Source of the DNA: Mesotoga sp. Brook.08.105.5.1
GTDB lineage: Bacteria > Thermotogota > Thermotogae > Petrotogales > Kosmotogaceae
Assembly: GCF_002752635.1 (NCBI RefSeq)
Contig: NZ_AYTW01000035.1
Coordinates: forward strand, 1-63,145
Direction: 5' to 3'
DNA: 63,145 bases
The notes under the pieces are model-generated. The model was given only the letters and a program-made list of their open reading frames with translations, did no database searches and was not told the origin of the DNA. Below, piece after piece: positions 1-8,769 of this stretch. Each line of letters starts with the position of its first letter. Position 1 is the first letter of the stretch. The position numbers and the translations under genes are program-made.

Positions 1-99
1 TGTGTGCTTTTTCAGGAAGCCCTACCTAGTTGAAACAGCTTTATCCCAGTCAAAACTGTGTCTCTTACGAACTGGCAACTACAAAAGGAGGCGAAAAAA

Positions 100-2601
100 G
101 TGAAGAGAAGACTAACAACTTCTGTGTTAGTGATGTTGTTGCTGCTCGGCGGGCTTGCGCTTGCAGTGCAGAAGGGGCCCTATCCTGATCTTGTCTATTT
201 CAACGTTAGGATGTCCGAAGATATCGCTCTGAAAGATACTGCGGAAGGGATGACCGATATCTTCATGTGGGGTCTATCTGGTCCTCAGATCTTCGGACTC
301 GATCAGGCCACCAGAGACAAGCTTGATTTGTATGCCGTTCCATCCGGTTCGTGGTCGCTACTGATGAACCCGATTCCCAACGAAGCGCCCTATGTAGTAG
401 AAGTTGGGGGCAAGGAGTACTTCAATGCCTTTGCTATCAGGGATATCAGGTTTGCGATTAACGACTTGATTAACAGACAGTACCTAGTCGATGAGATTCT
501 TGGAGGTGCAGGCACTCCGGCGTTCACTATGGCTACAACGGGACAGCCTGGAACGTACCGTTATAACCTTCTCGCAACGAAGTTTGGCTTTACAGCAGAG
601 GGTAACGAGGCAAGAGCTTTGGAAGTAATAGAAAGCTCTATGCAGGCTGCGGCTAATCTTCCGGAAAATGTCGGAAGGCTTGTGAAGAGAGCCGATGGCT
701 TCTGGTACTTTGACAATGAGCCCGTTACGATCAAAATCGCCATTAGAGTGGACGACCCTCAAGGCCGCCTAAAGGAAGGAGATTACATCGCCGATCAGCT
801 GGAAAAGGCAGGACTGAAGGCTGAAAGGCTTTACTGGGACAGGATCAAATGCAGCAGCGTTGTTTACGGTGGAGATCCGGCGGAATTCACCTGGCAGATG
901 TACACAGAAGGTTGGGGAGCAGGAGCAACAAGAGCCTTCTGGGAGCATATCGTCGCCCAGATGTACGCCCCGTGGTACGGGTACATGCCAGGTGGAATGA
1001 CGGAAGGCTTCTGGAACTATCAACAGGATGAGATTGATGAGGTTACACTGAATGCCTATACCGGAAACTTCCTGACCGAGGAGGAGTACTGGGAACTGGC
1101 GCTGAGAGGTCTTGAGCTGGGTCTTGAGGAAGCAGTCAGGATATATGTTGTAAATCAGTTGGATTTCTTCGTTGCCAACTCGGCGAGACTGAAGCAGAGA
1201 TTCGCTTATGGGCTTGGGGACGGTCTCAACACCTGGTCGATAAGAACTGCCGTTACAGATGACCGAACGCTATTCATAACGCAGTTCTCGGCTATGGGGT
1301 CGCTCTTCATGGATGCCTGGGACCCGATAGGGACGGACGGTTTTGACAGCGTATACTCGAATTACATAGCCGGAAACCTTTATGATTCCGCGATGTTCGA
1401 AAGTCCGGCATCAGCTATCCCCACACCTTTAAGAGCGGTACCGGTTGAAGTTGAAACCAGGGCAAGGCGTAACGAAGAGGGAGATGTAGTAGGCGACTTT
1501 GATGTTCCCGCAAATGCGATAAATTACTGCCCGTTCAACGAAGCCTGGCTGAAGGTTGGAGAAGGGAAAAAATCGATGTCTATGGCTACGTATGAGTTCA
1601 GATTCGGCAACTTACATCATGGACAACCAATTTCGGTAGTTGATTTTCTGTACGCTCAGGGCTTCCAGATGGAATGGGCCAACAAAGAGGGCGATGATGA
1701 CCTCCAGTACGAGCGGGCGTATTCCTCGTCGCTTAAGAATTCGTTGGATACTATAATAGGCTGGGTATTGAACGAGGATGATACCATAACGGTGTATTTC
1801 GACTACAACTTCCCCGCGAGCAAGGAAAGAGTTGCTAGTTGGGGAGCGCCGGGTATAAGTGTCTCTGCATCGGGCCATGCGGTCGGTTGTGCATGGGAGA
1901 TCGCAGAAGCAATGTCGTTGCTTGTAACTGAAGGCAGCAAGTCCGGCACTTCTTACTCAATAACTATGGATCCTGCCTTCACCGAAGTCGATGCTATTGC
2001 TCCTGCGTGTGTGAAAGACATCAGAGCTAAACTTGTCGAGATGAAGGAAAGGAAACACATTCCAAACTACATCAAGGAGTTTGTGGATGAGCAGTATGTT
2101 CTCGAGAGATACGATGCGGCGATCAAATTCATAGACAACTACGGTCATGCTTACATCAGCAACGGTCCGTTCTATCTCTCAAAGTTCGATTCAACATCTA
2201 ACTTCATGGAACTAAGAGCTTTCAGAGATCCAAGCTATCCATTTGAAGACACCTACTGGATAGAGGAACTGAAGACGCTAAGACTGGAGATTGAGAGTAT
2301 CGAAACCCCCGCCTTCATAGGGAAGGGTAGCGATCTTCCAGTAACGGTTCACGTCGCGGAAGTCACGTACCCGATTGACGAGGCGATTCCTGCGACAGTC
2401 GGAGAAGTAACGGTTTCTTTGATTATCGGTCAGGAAAGTGTCGAGTTCAAGGCTGTTATGGTCCAGCATGGCGTCTTCGAGTGCACGATACCGGCAAGTG
2501 TGTTTGAGAAACTCGAGTCTGGATCATACGTTATCATGGCTATTGCGGAGCTTGAAGGAGCTATCCCAGCTTCGGCTTCCACTTCGGTGGTCCTCTTCTG
2601 A
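100..2601 (+). CDS. Family 5 extracellular solute-binding protein, apparently circularly permuted
   Basis: This is a secreted peptide- or oligosaccharide-type binding protein of 833 residues. The GTG start is chosen because AAAGGAGG lies just upstream and a signal peptide (MKRRLTTSVLVMLLLLGG) follows at once. The family 5 motifs are all visible but in the wrong order. The mid-protein motif (GPYPDLVYF, then GMTDIF) comes first, at residues 26-55, followed by FAINDLINRQYLVDEILGG at about 117-135. The usual N-terminal motifs come later: NLYDSAMFESP near 426, HHGQPISVVDF near 506 and NGPFYLSKFD near 688. The last ~105 residues look like an Ig-like beta domain. No permease or ATPase gene is adjacent, so the partner transporter is unknown. 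Family membership is secure; the permutation is an inference from motif order. Confidence 0.85.
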   Translation: MKRRLTTSVLVMLLLLGGLALAVQKGPYPDLVYFNVRMSEDIALKDTAEGMTDIFMWGLSGPQIFGLDQATRDKLDLYAVPSGSWSLLMNPIPNEAPYVVEVGGKEYFNAFAIRDIRFAINDLINRQYLVDEILGGAGTPAFTMATTGQPGTYRYNLLATKFGFTAEGNEARALEVIESSMQAAANLPENVGRLVKRADGFWYFDNEPVTIKIAIRVDDPQGRLKEGDYIADQLEKAGLKAERLYWDRIKCSSVVYGGDPAEFTWQMYTEGWGAGATRAFWEHIVAQMYAPWYGYMPGGMTEGFWNYQQDEIDEVTLNAYTGNFLTEEEYWELALRGLELGLEEAVRIYVVNQLDFFVANSARLKQRFAYGLGDGLNTWSIRTAVTDDRTLFITQFSAMGSLFMDAWDPIGTDGFDSVYSNYIAGNLYDSAMFESPASAIPTPLRAVPVEVETRARRNEEGDVVGDFDVPANAINYCPFNEAWLKVGEGKKSMSMATYEFRFGNLHHGQPISVVDFLYAQGFQMEWANKEGDDDLQYERAYSSSLKNSLDTIIGWVLNEDDTITVYFDYNFPASKERVASWGAPGISVSASGHAVGCAWEIAEAMSLLVTEGSKSGTSYSITMDPAFTEVDAIAPACVKDIRAKLVEMKERKHIPNYIKEFVDEQYVLERYDAAIKFIDNYGHAYISNGPFYLSKFDSTSNFMELRAFRDPSYPFEDTYWIEELKTLRLEIESIETPAFIGKGSDLPVTVHVAEVTYPIDEAIPATVGEVTVSLIIGQESVEFKAVMVQHGVFECTIPASVFEKLESGSYVIMAIAELEGAIPASASTSVVLF

Positions 2602-2641
2602 TAGCTTTCTGAAGAGCTATTTGAAGAGTAGTTCGCAATTT

Positions 2642-2680
2642 GGAGAGGTAGTGTTTTTTGCACTGCCTCTCCTTCAGTTT
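2642..2680 (+). terminator. Hairpin after the permuted binding-protein gene
   Basis: The arms GGAGAGGTAGTG and CACTGCCTCTCC form 12 pairs, one of them G-T, around a TTTTTTG loop. The downstream stretch is only moderately T-rich (TTCAGTTT). It sits 40 bp after the stop codon, so it is a likely terminator. Confidence 0.6.
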
Positions 2681-2857
2681 CTCAAGGAAACGCGGGTTCG
2701 AGAAATGAGGTGCGATGAAAGAGATTTTGCTCTGTAAGGTAGATCTCGAGAATCTTCTGCTGTCTGCAAGACGGCAGTCACTGTTGGACAAACTCAACGT
2801 CTATCGATGAATGAGAATGGGACCAGTTCATGACCGAGTGAAGATAACTCAAGAGAT

Positions 2858-2880
2858 ACCCCAGAAAATCTGGGGTCTTG
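2858..2880. terminator. Perfect 8-bp hairpin with 3-nt loop
   Basis: ACCCCAGA and TCTGGGGT pair perfectly around an AAA loop and are followed by CTTGTTA. It could be a terminator for either convergent gene, but the T-tract is poor. Confidence 0.4.
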
Positions 2881-3034
2881 TTACTTCATGAAGCATGGCT
2901 ACAAGGAGAAGAACTCTTCTTAAGTCTCAAGAACTCTCTTTTGAACAGACCCGCAAATAGGGTATCGAAAGTCGTCTCAACATAAAAGAATCAGAAATCG
3001 CTCCAGTGAGATTAGTTTAGAACCTACGGTGCTT

Positions 3035-3658
3035 CTAGTATCCCCTAACTTTTCTCAAGAACCTTTCAACTTCTTCAGAAGGGATCTCCAGATGGCCGGG
3101 CCTTGCGCCTGAGAGATGGGTTATCTGCGCCAGAAATTCCAGTGTTTCGAGCTTGGCGTAAGCCTCTTCTATGCTTTTACCGGTAACAGTGACACCGTGA
3201 TTCCTGAGAACAAAGGTTCTCGAACCCTGCTTCAGGCCTTCACCGAATACCTCTGCGAAATCGTCTGTGCCTGGCATTTTGTAGGGCAGATAAGTTATTG
3301 GAGCCAGCATGAGCGCCGTTTCGGGCAGGACGTTTACCGGGAACTCCTTCTGTTGAACGGCCATAGTCGTTGCATGAACAGGATGAGCGTGAAAAACGGA
3401 TACAACTTCGTTACATTCTCTGTAAATCTTCAAGTGCATCCTGTATTCAGACGATGCTTCTCTTCTTCCTCTCACTTTGTTTCCCGCAAGATCGACCTCG
3501 ACCAGATCCTCTTCCGTCAAAAAATGCTTCACCATTGTTGTAGGAGTTATCACAATATGATCTCCGATTCGAACGCTCATGTTTCCACCGGTGCTTTCCG
3601 TTAGTCTTCTGTCCCACGCAAGCTTTGAAAATAGGACCAGTTCTTCTCTCAAATCCAT
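3035..3658 (-). CDS. Class II aldolase/adducin family protein (L-fuculose-phosphate aldolase-like)
   Basis: This is a predicted cytoplasmic zinc aldolase of 207 residues, the usual length for FucA- and AraD-like enzymes. The start at 3658 (MDLREELVLF) is chosen because GGAGG lies 6 nt upstream; a start 12 bp earlier would include that site in the coding region. Family metal-ligand motifs are visible: HAHPVHAT (paired His) and RNHGV (third His), with a conserved Glu in LPETALM. The N-terminal STGGNMSVR segment is the phosphate-binding loop typical of the family. The family cleaves or forms sugar phosphates with dihydroxyacetone phosphate or lactaldehyde, or epimerises them. The gene stands alone on the minus strand next to repeat-rich DNA, so the context does not identify the substrate. 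Confidence 0.85.
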   Translation of the reverse strand: MDLREELVLFSKLAWDRRLTESTGGNMSVRIGDHIVITPTTMVKHFLTEEDLVEVDLAGNKVRGRREASSEYRMHLKIYRECNEVVSVFHAHPVHATTMAVQQKEFPVNVLPETALMLAPITYLPYKMPGTDDFAEVFGEGLKQGSRTFVLRNHGVTVTGKSIEEAYAKLETLEFLAQITHLSGARPGHLEIPSEEVERFLRKVRGY

Positions 3659-3739
3659 AATGACCTCCATTCTGTTCGATATTCTGCTCTATATATAGAA
3701 TGAAATAATTATAAGTAGATTTTATTATAGCGAGTTACT

Positions 3740-4530
3740 TTTCGTTGCCGAGAACAGTTGCAAGTTGTCAGTTGCAGTGTGCCAAGATGACGTCAAGGAC
3801 TGTCATTCGAGAGTTTAAACTTCTGAGCCTGCGCTGGAATCCACTTGTTTAGTCATCCCGTGATGATTTTGCACGGGATCTCGCCCTGAAGATCCGCTGT
3901 GCACTTAAGAACGAGAACCCGCTGATCGCTGGAAGTTCCGCTGCACGCTTAAAAGCGGAGAACCCGCTGTACGCTGCTCAAAACAGCGGTGTCCGTCAAC
4001 GGGTCCACCGTCCTCCGAGAAGAGCGAGAGAGAGCCACCGCAGACCGAAATCGTAGTTAAAAACCACGAGAAGACGAGAAGCGAAAATAGGGACTGACGG
4101 GCTCCTGACGTCTGTACCGTTTTTCGCGTCCTCTCGCCCTCTCTTTCTCTCTCTTCCTCTCTCCTCTTCCCGCTCTTCCCAAGGAATGACTTAAGATCAG
4201 GATCATCAGGAGCCAAATACAGCATGCACTGCCAAGAGACAAGAAGCATAATATGATTTCTTTTTAGCTCCCTAGCTTATGGGTAATGATGAACTCTCGA
4301 GAGGGGACCAAGAGCTTTTCAAGGCTTTTGGAGATCCCGGACCCTTGCCTGCCCTCTTTGCTTTTCTCTTCTCTTTATTTAAATGGATGGTTTGACCAAA
4401 AACGAAGAACGGATCCTCGCTTTGGAACGAATAACGGGTTCTTTGTAACGAACGGAGAACATGTTTCTCTTGCTCTTTCGAACCCCCAATCACAAACCTC
4501 CGACCTCGGCCTTCGCTCTTACAACTAACA
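3740..4530. repeat. Diverged, expanded copy of the 422-bp interspersed repeat
   Basis: Segments match the two near-identical copies at 22861 and 31321. They include GTTGCAAGTTGTCA near 3760, ACCCGCTGATCGCTG near 3910, GTCCGTCAACGGGTCCACCG near 3991, CGAAGAACGGATCCTCGCT near 4402 and TTGCTCTTTCGAACCCCCAA near 4468. About 390 bp of unrelated purine- or pyrimidine-biased sequence lies between the 5' and 3' halves. Short open frames occur but have no start signals or recognisable domains. Confidence 0.7.
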
Positions 4531-4567
4531 ACTTGCAACTTGCAACTGATTTTTCGCTCTTTCCAAC

Positions 4568-4648
4568 CCCCAACCTGCAATCCCTGACCTCGGCTCTCCC
4601 TTCACAGCGTTCAGCGTATCCTAGCAAGCAGCGAGCGGCTCTTTTCGG
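4568..4648. repeat. 81-bp direct repeat, copy 1
   Basis: This 81-bp block is identical to 5045-5125. It begins CCCCAACCTGCAATCCCTGA and includes CAGCGTTCAGCGTATCC. The two copies bracket the tandem hairpin arrays between them. Confidence 0.9.
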
Positions 4649-4730
4649 AGAACGGAGAATCGCTCAACGGCGAAGCAATCCTTTTGCTCTGTCCAATCCC
4701 CAACCCGCTATCCGCAACCTCGGTAATTTC

Positions 4731-5040
4731 TTCTCCCTCCTGGCGCGAAGCGTCAGCATCACCTCCCCGGATGTTCCTCCGGGCATCACTTCCTCGCGCC
4801 AGCGAGCCTCACTTCCTGCCGGAGGCAGCATCGCTTCTGAATCTTGCAACTGATTTTCGCTCTTACCAACCCCCAACCTGCAATCCCTGACCTCGGTAGT
4901 TTTTTCTCCCTCCTGGCGCGAAAGCGTCAGCATCACCTCCCCGGATGTTCCTCCGGGCATCACTTCCTCGCGCCAGCGAGCCTCACTTCCTGCCGGAGGC
5001 AGCATCACTTCTGAATCTTGCAACTGATATTCACTCTTTC
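4731..5040. repeat. Modular hairpin array, two tandem units of 174 bp
   Basis: Two near-identical units start near 4735 and 4909. In each, inverted repeats alternate with short linkers. The inverted repeats are TGGCGC...GCGTCA, CCGG...CCGG, TCGCgccaGCGA and TGCCggaGGCA. The linkers are GCATCACTTCC and GCCTCACTTCC. The same architecture recurs at 22597-22835, 31846-32196 and 59125-59290. It shows no sign of being coding. Confidence 0.85.
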
Positions 5041-5044
5041 CACA

Positions 5045-5125
5045 CCCCAACCTGCAATCCCTGACCTCGGCTCTCCCTTCACAGCGTTCAGCGTATCCTA
5101 GCAAGCAGCGAGCGGCTCTTTTCGG
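5045..5125. repeat. 81-bp direct repeat, copy 2
   Basis: This block is identical to 4568-4648, offset by 477 bp. Together with the tandem hairpin units between the copies, it makes a symmetrical repeat block just downstream of the glcD-like gene. Confidence 0.9.
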
Positions 5126-5184
5126 CGAACCAGTCTCTTTTGCTCTTCCAACCTCTGACCACTGACCTCTAACCTCGGTCTATT

Positions 5185-6591
5185 TCAAAGATCGACAATC
5201 TTCCCTGGATTGAGCACATTGTTCGGGTCAAAGGCCTTCTTTATGCCGCGTATTAGTTCAAGCTGGGATTCATCGATTATCGATGCGAGATATTTCTTTC
5301 TCTTGATTCCTATACCATGTTCTCCGCTGATACAGCCCCCCAACTCTGTGGTTTCGTCAAAGAGCTCTTTCTCGGCCAGCGGGAGATTTCTGTCCCATTG
5401 GTCTTGAGGAAGGTTCCCCTTTATGAAGGTTACGTGCACATTTCCATCTCCTGCATGACCAAAGGAGATCATCTCAAGACCATACTTCTCGGCTATCTCT
5501 TCGGATGCTTTTATCAGTTTTGGTATACTTGCCATCGGAACGGAGACGTCTTCCATGCTGTGTATTGGGCTTATTGCAGCGAGGGCTTCAGCAATCGATT
5601 TTCTTGCCTTCCATAGTTTGTCTCTTGTATTTCTGTTGTCCGCCACGAAGGCCTCAAGACCACCGGCGGCCATAGCTGCCTCGCCTAGCTTCACATAGTC
5701 ATCAAAGATTGAATCCTTGCTGTTGCCTTCTACTTCAATTATCAGATGGGCTCCGGCATCTGCGTATGGGAACTCCACATTCAGGAATCTGCAGGCTGCT
5801 TTGATAGATGAGGCGTCCATGAATTCAAGAGAAGTCGGAACAACTCCGGAGCCGCTCATTAGTTTCGGCACTGCTGATATTGCAGTATCAATATCTGGAT
5901 AGGGCACGAGCAGTGCGACTGAGTACTTTGGCTTCGGAAGGAGCCTTAGGATAATTTTGGTCACTATTCCAAGAGTTCCTTCCGAACCGACCAAGAGGTG
6001 GACGAAGTCAAATCCGCTGACATCTTTGAGCCTCTTCCCGCCGAAAGTTGTCACCTCTCCTGAGGGCAGGACTACCTCAAGGCCGTAAACATGGTATCCC
6101 GTCGGTCCATATTTCATGACTTTGTTTCCTCCGGCGTTTTCCGCAACGTTGCCCCCGATCGAGGAGCTCTCGCTGCTGCAGGGATCCCCCCCGTAAACGA
6201 GGTTATGTCTGTCTGCCAGTTTCTGGATCTCTCCGGTGATAACCCCCGGCTCCAAAGTAATCATCATGTTGGCTTCGTCGAATTCAAGGATCTTGTTCAT
6301 CTTTTCAAAACTCATGACAATTCCCCGGAAAGACGGAACTGCACCTCCGGATAGTCCGGTTCCTGCTCCACGCGGAGTTACTGGAATCAGATGCTCGTTT
6401 GCAAATCTCATAATCTTCGAAACCTCGGCAGTGCTCACCGGGAAAGTAATTACCTCGGGTCTCACGGCTTTCACTTCTGCCGTCTCATCTCTCGAGTATC
6501 GATCCAGAGACTCTTCGTCGTACTTCACAGGGATTTGTAAAAGCCTTTGGAGCTCTTCTATTAGGTTGGCATTAAGCTGTCCGTATTTCAC
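5185..6591 (-). CDS. FAD-binding lactate/glycolate dehydrogenase, GlcD/LctD family
   Basis: This is a flavoprotein of 468 residues that oxidises a 2-hydroxy acid. The PCMH-type FAD domain is seen in PVTPRGAGTGLSGGAVPS (about 70-87) and GGNVAENAGGNKVMKYG (about 147-163). The C-terminal FAD-oxidase domain ends in SGEHGIGIKRKKYL. The GTG start overlaps the etfA stop (GTGA), with GGAGGTG upstream. It is the last gene of etfB-etfA-glcD. The same three genes form the electron-confurcating lactate dehydrogenase of Acetobacterium (LctBCD), and the length fits LctD. D-lactate is the best substrate guess because MurQ, encoded in this window, releases D-lactate; glycolate or 2-hydroxyglutarate remain possible. 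Confidence 0.88.
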   Translation of the reverse strand: MKYGQLNANLIEELQRLLQIPVKYDEESLDRYSRDETAEVKAVRPEVITFPVSTAEVSKIMRFANEHLIPVTPRGAGTGLSGGAVPSFRGIVMSFEKMNKILEFDEANMMITLEPGVITGEIQKLADRHNLVYGGDPCSSESSSIGGNVAENAGGNKVMKYGPTGYHVYGLEVVLPSGEVTTFGGKRLKDVSGFDFVHLLVGSEGTLGIVTKIILRLLPKPKYSVALLVPYPDIDTAISAVPKLMSGSGVVPTSLEFMDASSIKAACRFLNVEFPYADAGAHLIIEVEGNSKDSIFDDYVKLGEAAMAAGGLEAFVADNRNTRDKLWKARKSIAEALAAISPIHSMEDVSVPMASIPKLIKASEEIAEKYGLEMISFGHAGDGNVHVTFIKGNLPQDQWDRNLPLAEKELFDETTELGGCISGEHGIGIKRKKYLASIIDESQLELIRGIKKAFDPNNVLNPGKIVDL

Positions 6592-7586
6592 TTTTTCACC
6601 TCCGACTCAAGGGCTTCTACGAGATCGTTCAAGATCTCTACGGCATCTCCTACAAGCCCGATGTCTGCGAAGTTGAATATCGCTGCGTTTCTGTCTCTGT
6701 TTATTGCAACTATGAATTCAGCAGTCTGCATTCCTGCAATGTGCTGAACGGCTCCGGAAATTCCTGCAGCGATGTAGATCTTCGGCTTGACCGTGTGACC
6801 GCTTAGTCCTACCTGGGCTTCATGTCCGACCCACTTCGAATCTACTATCTTTCTGGAAGCACCTACGGTCCCATTAATCAGCTTTGTAAGTCTGTAGATC
6901 GGTTCCATGTTCTCAACTTTTCTGAGACCCATCCCTCCCGCGATTATTACCTCTGCGTCTTGAACGCCTTTCTTTCCTTCGCCTATTGGTTTGAACTGGA
7001 GAAGCGTTGCGTTTGTCTCGATCATCTCTGGAGTAACCTCGAAGGATTCCACTTCGCCGTTTCCCATGTAGGGTTCCTTCAAGGCCGAGAATGTCTTTGG
7101 CCTGACCGTTGCCATCTGGGGCCTGTGGTTAGGGGTCTTGATCGTAGCCATTATATTGCCCCCGATTGCCGGTCTGGTTTGCAGCAGATTTCCTGTGTCC
7201 TCCTCAATATCCAGTCCGGTGCAGTCCGCAGTAAGGCCGGTCTTCAACAGCGCCGCCAGTCCGGGCATGTAGGTTCTCCCCGAAGTCGTCGCCGGGGCAA
7301 GCACGATTTCCGGCGAGAGTTTCTTGACGATCGCGGCAAGAGTCTTTGTGTAGGGCTCAAAGTTGAATCTTCCAAGACTCTTATCTATAGCCATGATAAT
7401 TTTGTCGGCCCCACCGGAGAAGAGCGATGCCGTTGCATCTTCATCAAGTCGATTGTCAGAGAGGACCGCTACCGAAACGTTGAAGGGACGCTTGAGTGAA
7501 AGCTCGCGAGCCTTCCCCAGTAGTTCATATGTACTCGAATGGATTTCGCTTCCTCTTCTTTCTGCGATTACCAGAAGATCACTCAT
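6588..7586 (-). CDS. etfA: Electron transfer flavoprotein alpha subunit
   Basis: This is the FAD-binding subunit of an ETF heterodimer, 332 residues. The diagnostic C-terminal FAD motif is clear: GASRKIVDSKWVGHEAQVG followed by LSGHTVKPKIYIAAGISGA and VQHIAGM. It starts inside the 3' end of etfB (8-bp overlap) and overlaps the glcD start, so the three are translationally coupled. The protein begins directly with the ETF domain (MSDLLVIAERRG). I see no N-terminal Cys-rich ferredoxin domain of the kind known in Acetobacterium LctC. If the complex bifurcates electrons, ferredoxin must dock on it differently. The ETF assignment is secure; bifurcation is inference. Confidence 0.93.
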   Translation of the reverse strand: MSDLLVIAERRGSEIHSSTYELLGKARELSLKRPFNVSVAVLSDNRLDEDATASLFSGGADKIIMAIDKSLGRFNFEPYTKTLAAIVKKLSPEIVLAPATTSGRTYMPGLAALLKTGLTADCTGLDIEEDTGNLLQTRPAIGGNIMATIKTPNHRPQMATVRPKTFSALKEPYMGNGEVESFEVTPEMIETNATLLQFKPIGEGKKGVQDAEVIIAGGMGLRKVENMEPIYRLTKLINGTVGASRKIVDSKWVGHEAQVGLSGHTVKPKIYIAAGISGAVQHIAGMQTAEFIVAINRDRNAAIFNFADIGLVGDAVEILNDLVEALESEVKK

Positions 7587-8376
7587 GATTCACCACCAGA
7601 TATGGAAGCAGTCTCTTTTTTATCTCATCTATCCCATGTTTTAGATCGCTTCCTTCGTACATCTCTACCTTTCTTGAGAGTTTTGGGGTTCCTATCCTTA
7701 CTACTCTCGTAGGTGAACCAGTCAGACCGGTCTCCGATGGATCCATTGCAAGAGAATCGTTTCCGATTCTCTCAATGGGCGCATCTTTCGCCAGTTTCTT
7801 GCCACTCAGTGTCGGAAGTCTCGGCTCGTTAACGTCTTTTGTCACCGATATTAGTGAAGGCAGAGGGAGATTCCATATCTCTTTGCCGTCCTCTACTTCG
7901 CGTTCAACGGTAATCTCGTTATCCTCGAGATCGACTATGCTGGAAACATAGGTCGCTACCGGTATGCCCAGCATGGCTCCCGTCTCGGGTCCGACCTGCC
8001 CTGTCTCGCCGTCTGTTGCCTTTTCTCCAGCAAGGATCAGGTCAAACGGACCTTCTCTTTCCGCGAATCTCGCTAGAGCCATGGCTGTGGCCCATGTATC
8101 GGCTCCCGCAAATCTTCTGTCTGTAAGGAGAACCGCCCTGTCGGCTCCCATGGCAATCGCCTCTCTTACGGCCTCTTCTGCCACAGGAGGTCCCATAGAG
8201 ACCACGGTGATCGAATGATCACCTGCTTCCTTCAACCTCAAAGCGGTCTCCAGCGCATGAAGGTCAAGCGGATTAATAACTGTCCCAACTCCTTCTCTTA
8301 TCATCGTCCCCGTTTCGGGATTGAGCTTAACTTCATCGGTATCCGGAACTTGTTTTAGAAGAACAAGAATCTTCAA
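7579..8376 (-). CDS. etfB: Electron transfer flavoprotein beta subunit
   Basis: This is the ETF beta subunit, 265 residues, first gene of the etfB-etfA-glcD operon. It opens with the typical MKILVLLKQVPDTDEVKLNP and carries the nucleotide-binding segment GEKATDGETGQVGPETG near residue 120. In bifurcating ETFs this subunit binds an FAD that reacts with NADH; in simple ETFs it binds AMP. I cannot decide between these by eye. The gene order matches the EtfAB-linked lactate dehydrogenase of anaerobes, in which lactate oxidation by NAD+ is driven by reduced ferredoxin. Upstream is a 390-bp divergent spacer shared with the diguanylate cyclase gene. Confidence 0.93.
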   Translation of the reverse strand: MKILVLLKQVPDTDEVKLNPETGTMIREGVGTVINPLDLHALETALRLKEAGDHSITVVSMGPPVAEEAVREAIAMGADRAVLLTDRRFAGADTWATAMALARFAEREGPFDLILAGEKATDGETGQVGPETGAMLGIPVATYVSSIVDLEDNEITVEREVEDGKEIWNLPLPSLISVTKDVNEPRLPTLSGKKLAKDAPIERIGNDSLAMDPSETGLTGSPTRVVRIGTPKLSRKVEMYEGSDLKHGIDEIKKRLLPYLVVNHE

Positions 8377-8769
8377 AATGAACTCCCCCTCGAACTGTCA
8401 TCTCTATTCAATATTAATACACAGGTCGATCACTTTCTCGCAGGAGAGCAGCAGGTAAACAAACTCGGCTTGAGAGATTGGTTCTGTCTGATTCGGGAAG
8501 AAGAGAATCCGTGAAACCGTTACGGTTCAAGAAAACCAAACTAATGACTGAATAAAAAGAATGAAATACCAGCATTTTGTCGGAAGTGAACAAATCGATA
8601 GAGCACAATTTTGATTATATTACTCTTAAGTTAGGTGAGAACTTTCGAGATTTGCTACTTGTCATGAATATAGCTATTACAGACGATACTCAACAGACTG
8701 CTTTTCATGAAGACTTTCTTTTTTTGTAATGATCGTGATATGATATTTGGGACCGGGGTGAATCGAAAA
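8377..8769. promoter_or_regulatory. Divergent promoter region with palindrome
   Basis: This gap separates the divergent etfB and diguanylate cyclase genes. It contains a 13-bp palindrome, AACCGTTACGGTT, at 8515-8527. A TATAAT on the minus strand at 8614-8619 could serve etfB, with a leader of about 230 nt, but its -35 is weak. Nothing else is clear. Confidence 0.4.

Larger units (their letters stand above)
2602..3034. other. Intergenic region with two hairpins
   Basis: This 433-bp gap lies between the binding-protein gene and the convergent aldolase gene. I see no credible coding region. It holds two stem-loops, listed separately, of which the first is the likely terminator of the binding-protein gene. 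Confidence 0.6.

Noticed and set aside
3116-3604. 162-codon open frame on the plus strand opposite the class II aldolase gene
   Set aside because: It is antisense to a gene with complete family motifs and has no domain or start signal of its own.
4057-4249. Frames rich in Arg, Glu and Gly in the purine-skewed tract
   Set aside because: The composition follows from simple GAGA-type sequence. Two overlapping frames look equally open, and neither has a start site.
4731-5040. CRISPR array
   Set aside because: Linkers are only 10-11 nt, the variable parts are self-complementary, units are too short, and no cas genes are present.
6822-7499. 225-codon open frame opposite etfA
   Set aside because: It is a shadow of a strongly conserved gene, and its translation shows no recognisable family.
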